Positions 16,954-26,100 are shown, counted from the first letter of the stretch. The stretch: DNA of 64,000 nt from Streptomyces ambofaciens ATCC 23877 (GCF_001267885.1 NZ_CP012382.1:7861001-7925000), one strand, 5' to 3'. Program-made: numbers and translations. The notes: generated by a model from the sequence alone, not told the origin.

Positions 16954-18156
16954 ATGTCATCGGCAACACCGTCACCCCTGCACCTCGCCGTCGCCCTGGA
17001 CGGCACCGGCTGGCACCCCGCCTCCTGGCGCGAGCCGGACGCCCGGCCCCGGGACCTGTTCACCGCCGCCTACTGGGCGGGCCTCGTCACCGAGGCCGAG
17101 CGCGGACTGCTCGACTTCGTCACCTTCGAGGACGGCCTCGGCCCCCAGTCCTCCCACGCCTTCGACCCGGACGAGCGCACCGACCAGGTCCGCGGCCGCC
17201 TCGACGCCGTCCTCATCGCCTCCCGCGTCGCCCCGCTGACCCGCCACATCGGCCTCGTGCCGACGGTCGTCGCCACCCACACCGAGCCCTTCCACATCTC
17301 CAAGGCGATCGCCACCCTCGACCACGTCAGCAACGGCCGCGCGGGCCTCAGGGTGCAGATCACCGCACGCCCGAACGAGGCCGCCCACTTCGGCCGCCGC
17401 ACCGTCCGGCGTATCGAGGCCTACGACAGCCCCGACGCCCTGGCCACGGTGACCGACCTGTTCGACGAGGCCGCCGACCACGTCGAGGTCGTGCGCCGCC
17501 TCTGGGACAGCTGGGAGGACGACGCCGAGATCCGGGACGCCGCCACCGGCCGCTTCATCGACCGGGACAAGCTGCACCCCATCGATTTCGAAGGCAGGCG
17601 ATTCAGCGTCCGGGGACCCTCCATCACGCCCCGCCCGCCACAGGGCCAGCCGATCGTCAGCGCCCTCGCCCACGACACCGTCCCGTACCGGCTCGTGGCC
17701 CGGGCCGCCGACGTCGGCTACGTCACGCCCCACGACGCCGACGAGGCCAGCGCCGTCGTCGGCCGGATCCGCGCCGAGCAGGACACCGCCGGCCGGGCGT
17801 CCGAGCCCCTGCACGTCTTCGGCGACCTCGTCGTCTTCCTCGACGACGACCCGGCCACCGCCCGGGCACGCCGGGAACGGCTCGACGCGCTCGCCGGACA
17901 GCCGTACACCGGCGACGCGCCCCACTTCACCGGCACGCCCTCCCAACTCGCCGACCTGCTCCAGGAGTGGCGCGACGCGGGGCTGTCCGGGTTCCGGCTG
18001 CGACCGGCCGTCGCGGCCCACGACCTGCCGGCGATCACCCGCGGTCTGGTCCCCGAGCTGCAGCGCCGGGGTGCCTTCCGCCGCGCCTACGAGGCCGGCA
18101 CCCTGCGCGGCCTGCTGGGCCTGGCCCGCCCCGCCAACCGCTACGCCGCCGCCTGA
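16954..18156 (+). CDS. Luciferase-like flavin-dependent monooxygenase (NtaA-like)
   Basis: 400 residues. An LLM TIM barrel with L-D-F-V-T-F-E-D-G-L-G, I-G-L-V-P-T-V-V-A-T-H-T-E-P-F-H, S-K-A-I-A-T-L-D-H-V-S-N-G-R-A-G and P-R-P-P-Q-G-Q-P: the SnaA/NtaA/DszA branch that uses FMNH2 supplied by a separate reductase. GGAAGG lies 7 nt upstream of the ATG. It is followed 20 bp later by a second enzyme of the same branch. It may cleave C-S or C-N bonds in a scavenged substrate; specificity is unknown. Confidence 0.87.
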   Translation: MSSATPSPLHLAVALDGTGWHPASWREPDARPRDLFTAAYWAGLVTEAERGLLDFVTFEDGLGPQSSHAFDPDERTDQVRGRLDAVLIASRVAPLTRHIGLVPTVVATHTEPFHISKAIATLDHVSNGRAGLRVQITARPNEAAHFGRRTVRRIEAYDSPDALATVTDLFDEAADHVEVVRRLWDSWEDDAEIRDAATGRFIDRDKLHPIDFEGRRFSVRGPSITPRPPQGQPIVSALAHDTVPYRLVARAADVGYVTPHDADEASAVVGRIRAEQDTAGRASEPLHVFGDLVVFLDDDPATARARRERLDALAGQPYTGDAPHFTGTPSQLADLLQEWRDAGLSGFRLRPAVAAHDLPAITRGLVPELQRRGAFRRAYEAGTLRGLLGLARPANRYAAA

Positions 18157-18176
18157 GCCGGAAGGACCCCGGACCC

Positions 18177-19550
18177 ATGACCGAGCCCCTGAAGCAGATC
18201 CACCTGGCCGCCCACTTCCCCGGCGTCAACAACACCACCGTCTGGAGCGACCCGCGGGCAGGCAGCCACATAGAGTTCAGCTCCTTCACGCACTTCGCCC
18301 GAACCGCCGAACGCGCCAAGTTCGACTTCCTCTTCCTCGCCGAAGGCCTCCGGCTGCGCGAACAGCACGGAGAGATCTACGACCTGGACGTCGTCGGACG
18401 CCCGGACACCTTCACCGTCCTCGCCGCGCTCGCCGCCGTCACCGAACACCTGGGCCTGACCGGCACCATCAACTCCACCTTCAACGAGCCCTACGAGGTG
18501 GCCCGCCAGTTCGCGAGCCTCGACCACCTCTCCGGCGGCCGCGCGGCCTGGAACGTCGTCACCTCCTGGGACGCCTTCACCGGCGAGAACTTCCGCCGCG
18601 GCGGATTCCTGCCCCAGGAGGAGCGCTACTCCCGCGCCGAGGAGTTCCTGGCCACGGCCAACGAACTCTTCGACTCCTGGCACGGCGACGAGATCCTCGC
18701 CGACCAGGAGACCGGCCGGTTCCTGTCGGACGCCAAGGCCGGGGCCTTTGTACACACCGGCCGGCACTTCGACATCCACGGCCGGTTCAACGTCCCGCGG
18801 TCCCCGCAGGGCCGCCCCGTCGTCTTCCAGGCCGGCGACTCCGACGAGGGCCGTGAGTTCGCCGCGGCCGAAGCGGACGCCATCTTCAGCCGCCACGGCA
18901 CCCTCGAAGCGGGCCGGGCCTTCTACACCGACGTCAAGAGCCGCCTGGCCAAGTACGGCCGAGGCCGCGACCAGCTCCTCGTCCTGCCCGCGGCGACCTT
19001 CGCCCTCGCCGACACCGACGCCGAGGCCGAGGAACTCGCCCGCGAGGTGCGCCGGCAGCAGGTCAGCGGTGCCACGGCCCTCAGACACCTGGAGTTCGTC
19101 TGGAACCGGGACCTGTCCGCGTACGACCCGGACGGACCGCTTCCCGACGTCGACCCGGACATCGGCCAGGACCACGTCTCCCAGGGCCGCGCCCAGGTCC
19201 GGATGTACCGGGACCCGCTGGCCACCGCCCGTGAGTGGCGCGACCTGGCCGCGGCCAACAAGTGGTCCATCCGCGACCTGGTCATCCACACCGGCAACCG
19301 GCAGAACTTCGTCGGCTCCCCGGCCACCATCGCCCGGACCATCGACGCCTTCGTCCAGGCCGACGCGAGCGACGGCTTCATCCTCGTCCCGCACCTCACC
19401 CCGACCGGCCTCGACGAGTTCGCCGACAAGGTCGTCCCGCTGCTTCAGGAACGGGGCGTGTACCGCACGGAGTACGAGGGCACGACCCTGCGCGACCACC
19501 TCGGCCTGACCCACCCGGACCACGTCCGCGCCGAGCGGGTCGCGTCGTGA
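18177..19550 (+). CDS. NtaA/SnaA/DszA-type flavin-dependent monooxygenase
   Basis: 457 residues from ATG 18177 after GGAAGG; the longer upstream frame is a shadow of the previous genes. It has the branch hallmarks F-D-F-L-F-L-A-E-G, A-S-L-D-H-L-S-G-G-R-A-A-W-N-V-V-T-S, G-E-N-F-R-R-G and V-P-R-S-P-Q-G-R-P-V. The length fits DszA/NtaA (about 440-470 residues). Relatives oxidise sulfones, dimethyl sulfide or aminopolycarboxylates. It overlaps the next gene as GTGA. Confidence 0.9.
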   Translation: MTEPLKQIHLAAHFPGVNNTTVWSDPRAGSHIEFSSFTHFARTAERAKFDFLFLAEGLRLREQHGEIYDLDVVGRPDTFTVLAALAAVTEHLGLTGTINSTFNEPYEVARQFASLDHLSGGRAAWNVVTSWDAFTGENFRRGGFLPQEERYSRAEEFLATANELFDSWHGDEILADQETGRFLSDAKAGAFVHTGRHFDIHGRFNVPRSPQGRPVVFQAGDSDEGREFAAAEADAIFSRHGTLEAGRAFYTDVKSRLAKYGRGRDQLLVLPAATFALADTDAEAEELAREVRRQQVSGATALRHLEFVWNRDLSAYDPDGPLPDVDPDIGQDHVSQGRAQVRMYRDPLATAREWRDLAAANKWSIRDLVIHTGNRQNFVGSPATIARTIDAFVQADASDGFILVPHLTPTGLDEFADKVVPLLQERGVYRTEYEGTTLRDHLGLTHPDHVRAERVAS

Positions 19551-20647
19551 AGTTCCTCGCCATCACCCTCATCGCGCACCGCCCCGACCCCGTCACCGGA
19601 GTGCGCAAGCCCACCCACGACCGCTTCCGGGAGGTCCTCGACAACGCCCTGCTCGCCGAGGAGCTGGGCTTCGACGGCTTCGGTGTCGGGGAGCGGCACG
19701 AGCGGCCGTTCCTCTCCTCCTCCCCGACCGTCGTGCTCAGCCACGTCGCGGCGCTCACCCGGCGCATCCGGCTCTTCACCGCCGTGACCACTCTGAGCCT
19801 GCTCGACCCGGTGCGCGCCTACGAGGACTACGCCACCCTGGACCACCTCTCCGATGGCCGGCTGGACCTGATCATCGGCAAGGGGAACGGCACCGCCCAG
19901 CGCGAGCTCTTCCACGTCACGGGGGAGGACCAGTGGGACCGCAACGCCGAGAGCTACGAGGTCTTCCGGCGGCTCTGGCGCCAGGACAAGGTGACCGCGG
20001 CCACCCGCTTCCGCCCGCCGCTGACGGACGCCGAGGTCTGGCCGCGCCCGTACCAGCGGCCCGTGCGGGTCTGGCACGGCAGCGCGACCAGCAAGGAGTC
20101 GGTCGACCTCGCCGCCCGCTACGGCGACCCGCTGTTCTCGGCGAACGTCACCCATCCCATCGAGCCGTACGCCGAGCTGATCCGCCACTACCGTGAACGC
20201 TGGGAGCACTACGGTCACGACCCGGCCCGCATCGCGGTCGGCGCCGGCACGGCGGGCATCCACGTGGCGCCCACCTCCCAGCAGGCGCTCGCCGCCTACC
20301 GGCCGGTGTTCGAGGCCAATCTCGCCTTCGCCCGGCAGACCGGACTGCCCGTGGTCTTCGAGACCCTGGAGGACTTCGCCGAGCGCAGCTCCGCCCTCAT
20401 CGGCAGCCCCGAACAGGTCATCGACAAGGTGCACCGCTACCACGAGCGGTTCGGGCACACCGCGCTCCACGTCCCCGCGGACGCGGGCGGCCTCACCGAC
20501 GCGCAGCACCGCCACTCGCTGGAACTGTTCCAGTCGGCGGTGGCCCCCGTGCTGCGCCAGGACATTCCGGACCCGCCGTTCGCGTGGGCCCCGGTACTGC
20601 CGGCAACACCGACCGCTCGTACAGAAGAAGGGCTGGCCCATGCCTGA
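19547..20647 (+). CDS. Luciferase-like flavin-dependent oxidoreductase
   Basis: 366 residues from a GTG overlapping the previous stop. The LLM fold shows D-G-F-G-V-G-E-R-H-E-R, T-A-V-T-T-L-S-L-L-D-P-V-R and T-L-D-H-L-S-D-G-R-L-D-L-I-I-G-K-G. It belongs to the shorter bacterial-luciferase-alpha-like group rather than the DszA branch. The C-terminal extension past residue 340 is Pro-rich. Overlap with the next start (20640) makes it part of one coupled run of four monooxygenase genes. Substrate unknown. Confidence 0.87.
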   Translation: MKFLAITLIAHRPDPVTGVRKPTHDRFREVLDNALLAEELGFDGFGVGERHERPFLSSSPTVVLSHVAALTRRIRLFTAVTTLSLLDPVRAYEDYATLDHLSDGRLDLIIGKGNGTAQRELFHVTGEDQWDRNAESYEVFRRLWRQDKVTAATRFRPPLTDAEVWPRPYQRPVRVWHGSATSKESVDLAARYGDPLFSANVTHPIEPYAELIRHYRERWEHYGHDPARIAVGAGTAGIHVAPTSQQALAAYRPVFEANLAFARQTGLPVVFETLEDFAERSSALIGSPEQVIDKVHRYHERFGHTALHVPADAGGLTDAQHRHSLELFQSAVAPVLRQDIPDPPFAWAPVLPATPTARTEEGLAHA

Positions 20648-21845
20648 CATCCCCCTCGGCATCCTCGACCTGGTCCCCATCTCCTCCGGATCCACGGCGG
20701 CGGACGCCCTGCACCACTCCATCGACCTCGCCCGGCACGCCGAGCGACTGGGCTACGCGCGCTACTGGGTCGCCGAACACCACCTCAACCCGGGCGTGGC
20801 GGGCACGTCCCCAGCCGTCGTCCTGGCCCTGACCGCCGCGGCCACCACCACGATCCGGCTCGGCTCGGGCGCTGTCCAGCTCGGGCACCGCACCGCCCTG
20901 TCCACCGTCGAGGAGTTCGGCCTGATCGACGCCCTGCACCCCGGCCGCCTCGACCTGGGCCTGGGACGCTCCGGCGGGCGCCCGCCGGGGGAGAGCGCGA
21001 CCGTCCCCGGGGCCACCCCGGCCACCGCCGGCCGGGCCCCGAACGGCCTGCTCATCCCGCCCCGCTTCTCCTTCGCGCACCTGCTCGGCTCGCCGCGCGT
21101 CGCCCTGCAGCGCAAGCTGCTCCTGCTGCCGAACGCCGAGGCCCAGGACTACGCCGAGCAGATCGACGACATCCTCGCCCTGCTGGCCGGCACCTACCGC
21201 TCCGCGGACGGTGTCGAGGCGCACGCGGTGCCGGGCGAGGGCGCCGACGTCGACGTGTGGATCCTGGGCAGCAGCGGCGGCCAGAGCGCCGAGGTCGCGG
21301 GCGCCCGCGGGCTGCGGTTCGCCGCGAACTACCACGTCAGCCCGGCCACGGTCCTGGAGGCGGTGGACGGCTACCGCTCCCGCTTCAAGCCCTCCGCGTT
21401 CCTCGACCGGCCCTACGTCAGCGTCTCCGCGGACGTCGTCGTCGCCGAGGACGACGCGACCGCCCGGGAACTGGCCACCGGCTACGGCCTGTGGGTGCGC
21501 AGCATCCGCACCGCCGAGGGCGCCATCGAGTACCCGACCCCCCACCAGGCGCGCGCTCACGCGTGGAGCGACGAGGACCACGAGCTCGTGCGGGACCGCG
21601 TCGAGACCCGCTTCGTGGGCTCACCGGGCCGGGTCGCCGACCAGCTGGAGCAACTCCAGGGTGCCACCGGAGCCGACGAGTTGCTGATCACGACGATCAC
21701 ACACGGACACGCGGACCGGGTCCGCTCCTACGAGCTGCTCGCGGAGGAGTGGCGTCGCCGGGGCCACGCCCCCGGGGCGCCGGGCCGGGAATCCGCCGCG
21801 CCGGGACCGGCACGCTCCGCGGCGGCGGAGGCCCACGCCCGGTGA
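20640..21845 (+). CDS. Luciferase-like monooxygenase (MsnO8-like)
   Basis: 401 residues from ATG 20640, overlapping the previous stop by 8 bp. N-terminal L-G-I-L-D-L-V-P-I and A-R-Y-W-V-A-E-H-H, then A-V-Q-L-G-H-R-T-A-L-S-T-V-E-E-F, and L-D-L-G-L-G-R-S-G-G place it in the MsnO8-like LLM group. An insert of about 40 residues (110-150) is typical. The C-terminus is alanine/proline-rich and probably disordered. Fourth monooxygenase in the coupled run; a hairpin follows at 21887. Confidence 0.88.
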   Translation: MPDIPLGILDLVPISSGSTAADALHHSIDLARHAERLGYARYWVAEHHLNPGVAGTSPAVVLALTAAATTTIRLGSGAVQLGHRTALSTVEEFGLIDALHPGRLDLGLGRSGGRPPGESATVPGATPATAGRAPNGLLIPPRFSFAHLLGSPRVALQRKLLLLPNAEAQDYAEQIDDILALLAGTYRSADGVEAHAVPGEGADVDVWILGSSGGQSAEVAGARGLRFAANYHVSPATVLEAVDGYRSRFKPSAFLDRPYVSVSADVVVAEDDATARELATGYGLWVRSIRTAEGAIEYPTPHQARAHAWSDEDHELVRDRVETRFVGSPGRVADQLEQLQGATGADELLITTITHGHADRVRSYELLAEEWRRRGHAPGAPGRESAAPGPARSAAAEAHAR

Positions 21846-21886
21846 CCGCCGTGGGTCCGGCCACCAAGGCGCACGCCCGGTGACGG

Positions 21887-21905
21887 CCGCGGGCTCCGCC
21901 CGCGG
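21887..21905 (+). terminator. Hairpin after monooxygenase run
   Basis: CCGCGGGC and its perfect complement around TCC, 42 nt after the stop at 21845. No U-tract. Could be a weak or processed terminator inside the longer operon. Confidence 0.55.
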
Positions 21906-22047
21906 TCTCCCGCGCTCAGCGGCTCGAAGCCGCGCGGTGGGCACCGGCGTTGCGCACGAACACGTCCGCCGCTCCAGTGGGTCCCCGACGCCGTGGCCGC
22001 CGAGGGCCAGGAGCTGCACGGCGATCCCGACGCGGTCACCGAACCGC

Positions 22048-22191
22048 CCCACCGCCTCCGCAGAAGGCCTCGACCGCTTCTGGCGCGACGTCCGCACCCA
22101 CACGCTCCACGCGCCGGTCGCCCACAAGCGCCGCGAGGTCGGCCGCCCCGTCCTGACCGGCGAACTGCCGCAGCCCACCCGGTACTCCTGA
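22048..22191 (+). pseudogene. C-terminal remnant of a DszC/SfnB-like acyl-CoA-dehydrogenase-fold monooxygenase
   Basis: In this frame G-L-D-R-F-W-R-D-V-R-T-H-T-L-H, then A-P-V-A-H-K-R-R-E-V-G and a stop at 22191 match the last 45 residues of the intact homologue at 27176-28405 (G-F-D-R-F-W-R-N-T-R-A-H-T-L-Y). The remaining 350 or so residues are absent: the 140 bp upstream (21906-22047) show no related sequence. It sits directly before the FMN reductase gene, where a monooxygenase gene would be expected, so it looks like the scar of an internal deletion. Confidence 0.78.
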
Positions 22192-22203
22192 AAGGTCCCC
22201 GCC

Positions 22204-22761
22204 ATGGCCACGATCCTGTCCGTCTCCGGCAGCCCCTCCGCCACCTCCCGCACCGCACGCCTCCTGCGCCACCTGGACCAGCGGCTCATCGCTCAGGGGC
22301 ACGAGGTGATCCCCCTCGACGTCCGCGACCTGCCCGCCGACGCCCTGCTCGGCGCGGGCTTCCGGCACCCGGCGATCGTCCAGGCGGCGGCGCTGGTCGA
22401 GCGGGCGGACGGGGTCGTGGTGGGCACCCCCGTCTACAAGGCCGCCTACTCCGGGCTGCTGAAGTCGCTGCTCGACCTGCTCCCGCAGTACGCACTGGTC
22501 GGCAAGACGGTCCTCCCGCTGGCCACCGGAGGCTCCACCGCCCACGTGCTGGCCATCGACTACGCGTTGCGCCCCGTGCTCAGCTGCATGGGCGCCACGC
22601 ACATCGTCCCCGGCTGGTTCACTCTCGACAAGGACATCACGGCGGGCGACGACGGCACCCTGTCCGTCGCGCCCGGCTCGGCGGAGGCCCTGGAACAGGT
22701 CACGGACCGGTTCTCCGCCGCCCTGGGCGGCCGCACGACCGTACTGGCGGCCACGGGATGA
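22204..22761 (+). CDS. NADPH-dependent FMN reductase, SsuE/MsuE type
   Basis: 185 residues with a flavodoxin-like fold: S-V-S-G-S-P-S-A-T-S-R-T phosphate loop (about 6-17), G-T-P-V-Y-K-A-A-Y-S-G-L-L-K-S-L-L-D signature of the SsuE/MsuE group, and L-P-L-A-T-G-G-S. GAAAGG precedes the ATG. It reduces FMN with NADPH and hands FMNH2 to luciferase-type monooxygenases, so it is the natural partner of the enzymes at 11475, 16954, 18177, 19547 and 20640 and of the DszC-like enzyme at 27176. Confidence 0.92.
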   Translation: MATILSVSGSPSATSRTARLLRHLDQRLIAQGHEVIPLDVRDLPADALLGAGFRHPAIVQAAALVERADGVVVGTPVYKAAYSGLLKSLLDLLPQYALVGKTVLPLATGGSTAHVLAIDYALRPVLSCMGATHIVPGWFTLDKDITAGDDGTLSVAPGSAEALEQVTDRFSAALGGRTTVLAATG

Positions 22762-23164
22762 GCGCCGCCCACGTGATCGCCGGCGACGCCGAGGCGGAGC
22801 GGCTCCCGGCGTCCGGGCTGCTGGACTGGCGATCCGGGTCCGAGCAGCCGAGGCCCTGCTCCGGCTTCGACCCGCAGACCGTGGCCTCGGTCCGGGCCGG
22901 GCCGGCGCGCAGCGAGTCCAGGGGCAGCGGCGCATGCTCGCCCCGCACGGTGGCGGCAGCCACAGGGCTCCGGCAGCGCCCCTCCGGCCGACCGGGCGGC
23001 CCCTCCCGCGCAGGTGGCGTTCGCCGGCGCGGGACGTCCGTGAACGCGCCGTCGCCGAGACCGAAGGGGACCCGTGAGCCCTGACGGAACCGCTTCGCCG
23101 TCCTGGCCGTCGCGGACAAGCCGAGGCACGGGCAACGGGCAGTAGAGGTGCCTCCGCTGTTCGT
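22762..23164. other. 403-bp gap between convergent genes
   Basis: Lies between the FMN reductase stop and the SsuC stop. An open frame starts at the overlapping ATG 22758 and runs to 23084, but it is compositionally random (Arg/Pro/Ser-rich) with no recognisable motif. I see no gene, RNA or clear palindrome. Confidence 0.4.
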
Positions 23165-24100
23165 TCAGCGTGTGACCAGCAGCCCGCGCCCCCGCAGCAC
23201 CCGGCGCTCCAGCGGGCTGAAGATGAGCAGGTCGATGGCGATGCCGACGAGAAGGATCAGGAAGATGGCCAGGAACACCTGCGAGATGCTGGCGTTGTTC
23301 CGTCCGTTCTCCAGCAACTGCCCGAGTCCGACGCCGAGATCGGGCGAGGAGGCGATGATCTCGGCGGCCATCAGCGAGCGCCAGGAGAACGCCCAGCCCT
23401 GCTTCAGCCCCGCGAGATAGCCGGGGAGTGCGCCGGGCATCACGATGTGCCAGGCGCCCCGCAGGCCGGTCGCGCCCAGGGTCCGTCCGGCGCGCAGGAA
23501 CAGAGGGGGGATCTGGTCGATGCCCGCGACGAGTCCGTTGGCGATGGAGGGAACGGCGCCGAGCAGGATCACGGCGTACATCATCGAGTTGTTCAGACCC
23601 AGCCAGAGCACGGCGGGCGGCACCCAGGCCACCGATGGCAGCGACTGCAGACCGGACAGGATGGGGCCGACGGCCGCCCTGACGAATTTCACGCGGGCGA
23701 CCAGCAGGCCCAGCGGAGTGCCGATGGCGAGGGCCATCAGGAAGCCGAGCAGGCCGCGCGAGACGGACGTCCAGATGTAGTCGAGCAGCGTGCCCTGCCG
23801 CCAGGCGTCGGCCACCTCGTCCCACACCGCGGACGGCGAGGGCAGCTTGTAGTCGGGGGCGATCTCGGCCCAGACCAGCAGTTGCCAGATCACCAGGACC
23901 AGTGCGATGGCGCTGATGGGCGGCAGTACCTTGTGGACCAAGGTCGCGCGCAGCGGTGGACGGTCGACCTGTACGGAGTCCAGCGCGTCGAGGCCGGCCT
24001 CCAGCCCCGCCAGATCCTGCGCGTCTGGTACGTCCTGGGATTCCCCGGCGGCCGATGAGCCGTCCTTCCGGGCGTCGACGCCGGTGTCAGTGCTGGCCAT
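23165..24100 (-). CDS. ssuC: Sulfonate/taurine-type ABC transporter permease
   Basis: 311 residues. The cytoplasmic N-terminus is longer than usual (about 65 residues). Six or so membrane helices follow, with L-P-S-P-S-A-V-W-D-E-V, L-Q-S-L-P-S-V-A-W-V-P-P-A-V-L-W-L-G and the EAA loop R-T-L-G-A-T-G-L-R-G-A-W-H-I-V-M-P-G-A-L-P. These are classic SsuC/TauC/NrtB features. The start overlaps the ATPase stop by 14 bp. With 24087 and 24943 it forms a complete importer for sulfonates or related anions. Confidence 0.92.
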   Translation of the reverse strand: MASTDTGVDARKDGSSAAGESQDVPDAQDLAGLEAGLDALDSVQVDRPPLRATLVHKVLPPISAIALVLVIWQLLVWAEIAPDYKLPSPSAVWDEVADAWRQGTLLDYIWTSVSRGLLGFLMALAIGTPLGLLVARVKFVRAAVGPILSGLQSLPSVAWVPPAVLWLGLNNSMMYAVILLGAVPSIANGLVAGIDQIPPLFLRAGRTLGATGLRGAWHIVMPGALPGYLAGLKQGWAFSWRSLMAAEIIASSPDLGVGLGQLLENGRNNASISQVFLAIFLILLVGIAIDLLIFSPLERRVLRGRGLLVTR

Positions 24101-24890
24101 GGCGGCGGATCTCCTTGCGCAGTTCTTCGGTGATCTCGGCGGACAGTTCGGCGACCGCGCTGTCCTCGATGCGGCGCGGCTGCGGAATGCCGACGGTCCA
24201 TTCCCGGGCGATCCGCCCCGGCCGTGAGGACAGCAGCACCACCCGCTGCGCCAGCTTCACCGCCTCGCGCACGTTGTGTGTGACGAACAGCACCGACAGT
24301 CCCGTCTCGTGCCAGATACGGGTCAGTTCGTCGTGCAGCACGTCACGGGTGATGGCGTCCAGCGCCGCGAACGGTTCGTCCATCAGCAGCACGCGGCTGT
24401 CCTGGGCCAGCGCCCGGGCCAGTGCCACGCGCTGGCGCATACCGCCGGACAGTTCGTGCACCCGCTTGCCGTGCGCGCCCTGCAGCCGTACGAGTTCCAG
24501 CAGCCGTTCCGCCTCGGCGCGGCGCTCCGGCTTGGCGACGCCGCGCAGCTTCAGCGCGAGTTCGATGTTCTTGCCCGCGGTGAGCCAGGGGAACAGGGCG
24601 TGTTCCTGGAACATCAGGGCAGGCCGGCCGTCCGTGCCGATGGAGCCGGCGGACGGCAGGTCAAGTCCCGCGACCAGGTTGAGCAGGGTGGACTTGCCGC
24701 AGCCGGAGGCGCCCAGGAGGGTGACGAACTCGCCCGGGGCGACATCGAGCGTGATGTCGTCCAGCACGAGTTGCTGCCCGCCGGACGTGCCCGGAGCGGG
24801 GAAGGACTTCGAGACGTGCTCGATACGGGCGGCGTGCGTGACCGCCGCGGTGCCCTCGTCGGCCTTGGCGAGGGTCGTGGTCGTGGCCAT
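24087..24890 (-). CDS. ssuB: Sulfonate/taurine-type ABC transporter ATP-binding protein
   Basis: 267 residues from ATG 24890, which has AGGAGG at the right distance; a GTG three codons earlier is too close to it. Walker A L-G-A-S-G-C-G-K-S-T, Q-loop L-M-F-Q-E-H-A-L-F-P-W, signature L-S-G-G-M-R-Q-R and Walker B V-L-L-M-D-E-P-F-A-A-L-D are intact. The P-W-L-T sequence after the Q-loop is typical of SsuB/TauB/NrtD. Energises the SsuC permease. Confidence 0.93.
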   Translation of the reverse strand: MATTTTLAKADEGTAAVTHAARIEHVSKSFPAPGTSGGQQLVLDDITLDVAPGEFVTLLGASGCGKSTLLNLVAGLDLPSAGSIGTDGRPALMFQEHALFPWLTAGKNIELALKLRGVAKPERRAEAERLLELVRLQGAHGKRVHELSGGMRQRVALARALAQDSRVLLMDEPFAALDAITRDVLHDELTRIWHETGLSVLFVTHNVREAVKLAQRVVLLSSRPGRIAREWTVGIPQPRRIEDSAVAELSAEITEELRKEIRRHGQH

Positions 24891-24942
24891 GGTCGTCACC
24901 TCCTGGGTACTCAGCGGGGCGTTGTCGTCGTCTGCGGTTCGG

Positions 24943-26049
24943 CTACTCGGCGCCGAGACCGGCGTCGTCGACCTCGTCCCTGCCCTCGGCCTTGAGGACC
25001 TTGTTGAGCGGTGCGAGGTCGTAGATGCCCGTCAGATCGGGCTTCTCCAGCAGACCGGCCTTCACCGCGTGCTCCGCCTCGGTGTTGAGGGTGGAGGCCA
25101 GCGGGTCGTCGAGGAAGGTGATGGACTTCCACGCGGGGTCGATGACCTCGGCGGGCAGGGCCTTGCCCGACTCCGTCTTCAGTGCCGCGTTGGCGGAGGC
25201 CTTCGACTTCTCCGGGTTGGCGTTGATCCACTCGTTGGTCTTCACCGAGCCGCGCAGCACCGCCTCGACGACGTCCGGGTGGTCCTTGAGGAATTCCTGC
25301 CGCACGATGATGTTCGTGATCACGAACTTCTTGTCCGGCCACAGGTCGGCCTCGTCGAGGAGGACCTTCGCGCCCTCGGCGACCAGCTTGGAAGCGGTCG
25401 GCTCCGGAACCCAGGCGCCGTCGATGGAACCGGACTTGTAGGCGTCCGGGGTGATCTTGTTGTCCGTGCGGACGACGGAGACGTCGCCCTTGCCGCTCTC
25501 CGCGTCGACCTTCCAGCCCTTCTCGGCGATCCAGTTGAGGAACGCGACGTCCTGGGTGTTGCCGAGCTGAGGCGTGGCGATCTTCTTGCCCTTGACGTCG
25601 TCCAGGGACTTGATCTTGTCGGGATCGACCACGAGCTTCACGCCACCGGAGGCGGAACCGCTGATGATGCGCAGGTTCTTGCCGTCCGACTTGGTGTAGC
25701 CGTTGATGGCGGGAGAAGGGCCGATCCAGCCGATGTCGATGGAGCCGGCGTTGAGCGCCTCGATCTCGGAGGGGCCGGCGTTGAAGGTCGAGGCCTTGAT
25801 CCTGGTGCCGCCGAGCTCCTTCTGGAGAAGGCCCTCCTGGACGCCCACCAGAGCGGTGGCGTGCGTGAGGTTGGGGAAGTAGCCGATCTTCACCTCGTCG
25901 GCGGAGAGCTTCTTGGCATCCGCCGCCACCTCGGTGCGCTTGTCGTCGTCGGCGGCGTCGGAGCCGTAGCCGCAGGCGGTGAGCAGGAGGGGGAGCGCTG
26001 CCGCGACGGCGATGGTGCGCACTGCGGTGAGCGGTCTTGCAGCAGACAC
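24943..26049 (-). CDS. ssuA: Aliphatic sulfonate-binding lipoprotein
   Basis: 368 residues from a GTG at 26049 preceded by GAGAGGA; a longer frame upstream overlaps the attenuator region and lacks a signal. The lipobox is L-L-L-T-A-C (Cys26). The mature domain has K-I-G-Y-F-P-N-L-T-H-A-T-A-L-V-G, A-L-N-A-G-S-I-D-I-G-W-I-G-P-S-P-A and D-G-A-W-V-P-E-P, as in SsuA/TauA-type binding proteins. First structural gene of the operon, preceded by leader peptide 2 and a hairpin. Exact ligand (alkanesulfonate, taurine, sulfate ester) is not determinable. Confidence 0.92.
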   Translation of the reverse strand: MSAARPLTAVRTIAVAAALPLLLTACGYGSDAADDDKRTEVAADAKKLSADEVKIGYFPNLTHATALVGVQEGLLQKELGGTRIKASTFNAGPSEIEALNAGSIDIGWIGPSPAINGYTKSDGKNLRIISGSASGGVKLVVDPDKIKSLDDVKGKKIATPQLGNTQDVAFLNWIAEKGWKVDAESGKGDVSVVRTDNKITPDAYKSGSIDGAWVPEPTASKLVAEGAKVLLDEADLWPDKKFVITNIIVRQEFLKDHPDVVEAVLRGSVKTNEWINANPEKSKASANAALKTESGKALPAEVIDPAWKSITFLDDPLASTLNTEAEHAVKAGLLEKPDLTGIYDLAPLNKVLKAEGRDEVDDAGLGAE

Positions 26050-26100
26050 GGAGGTGTCCTCTCGGGGAATGGGTTGATCAGGCAGAAGCCGAAGCGGGAG

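Noticed and set aside
21835..21883. Short direct duplication around CACGCCCGGTGAC
   Set aside because: Only about 13 identical bases in each copy in GC-rich sequence at the gene end; too weak to call an attachment site or mobile-element footprint.
22758..23084. Open frame beginning at an ATG that overlaps the FMN reductase stop
   Set aside because: Although the start overlap looks like coupling, the product is Arg/Pro/Ser-rich and matches no family; no support beyond the open frame.
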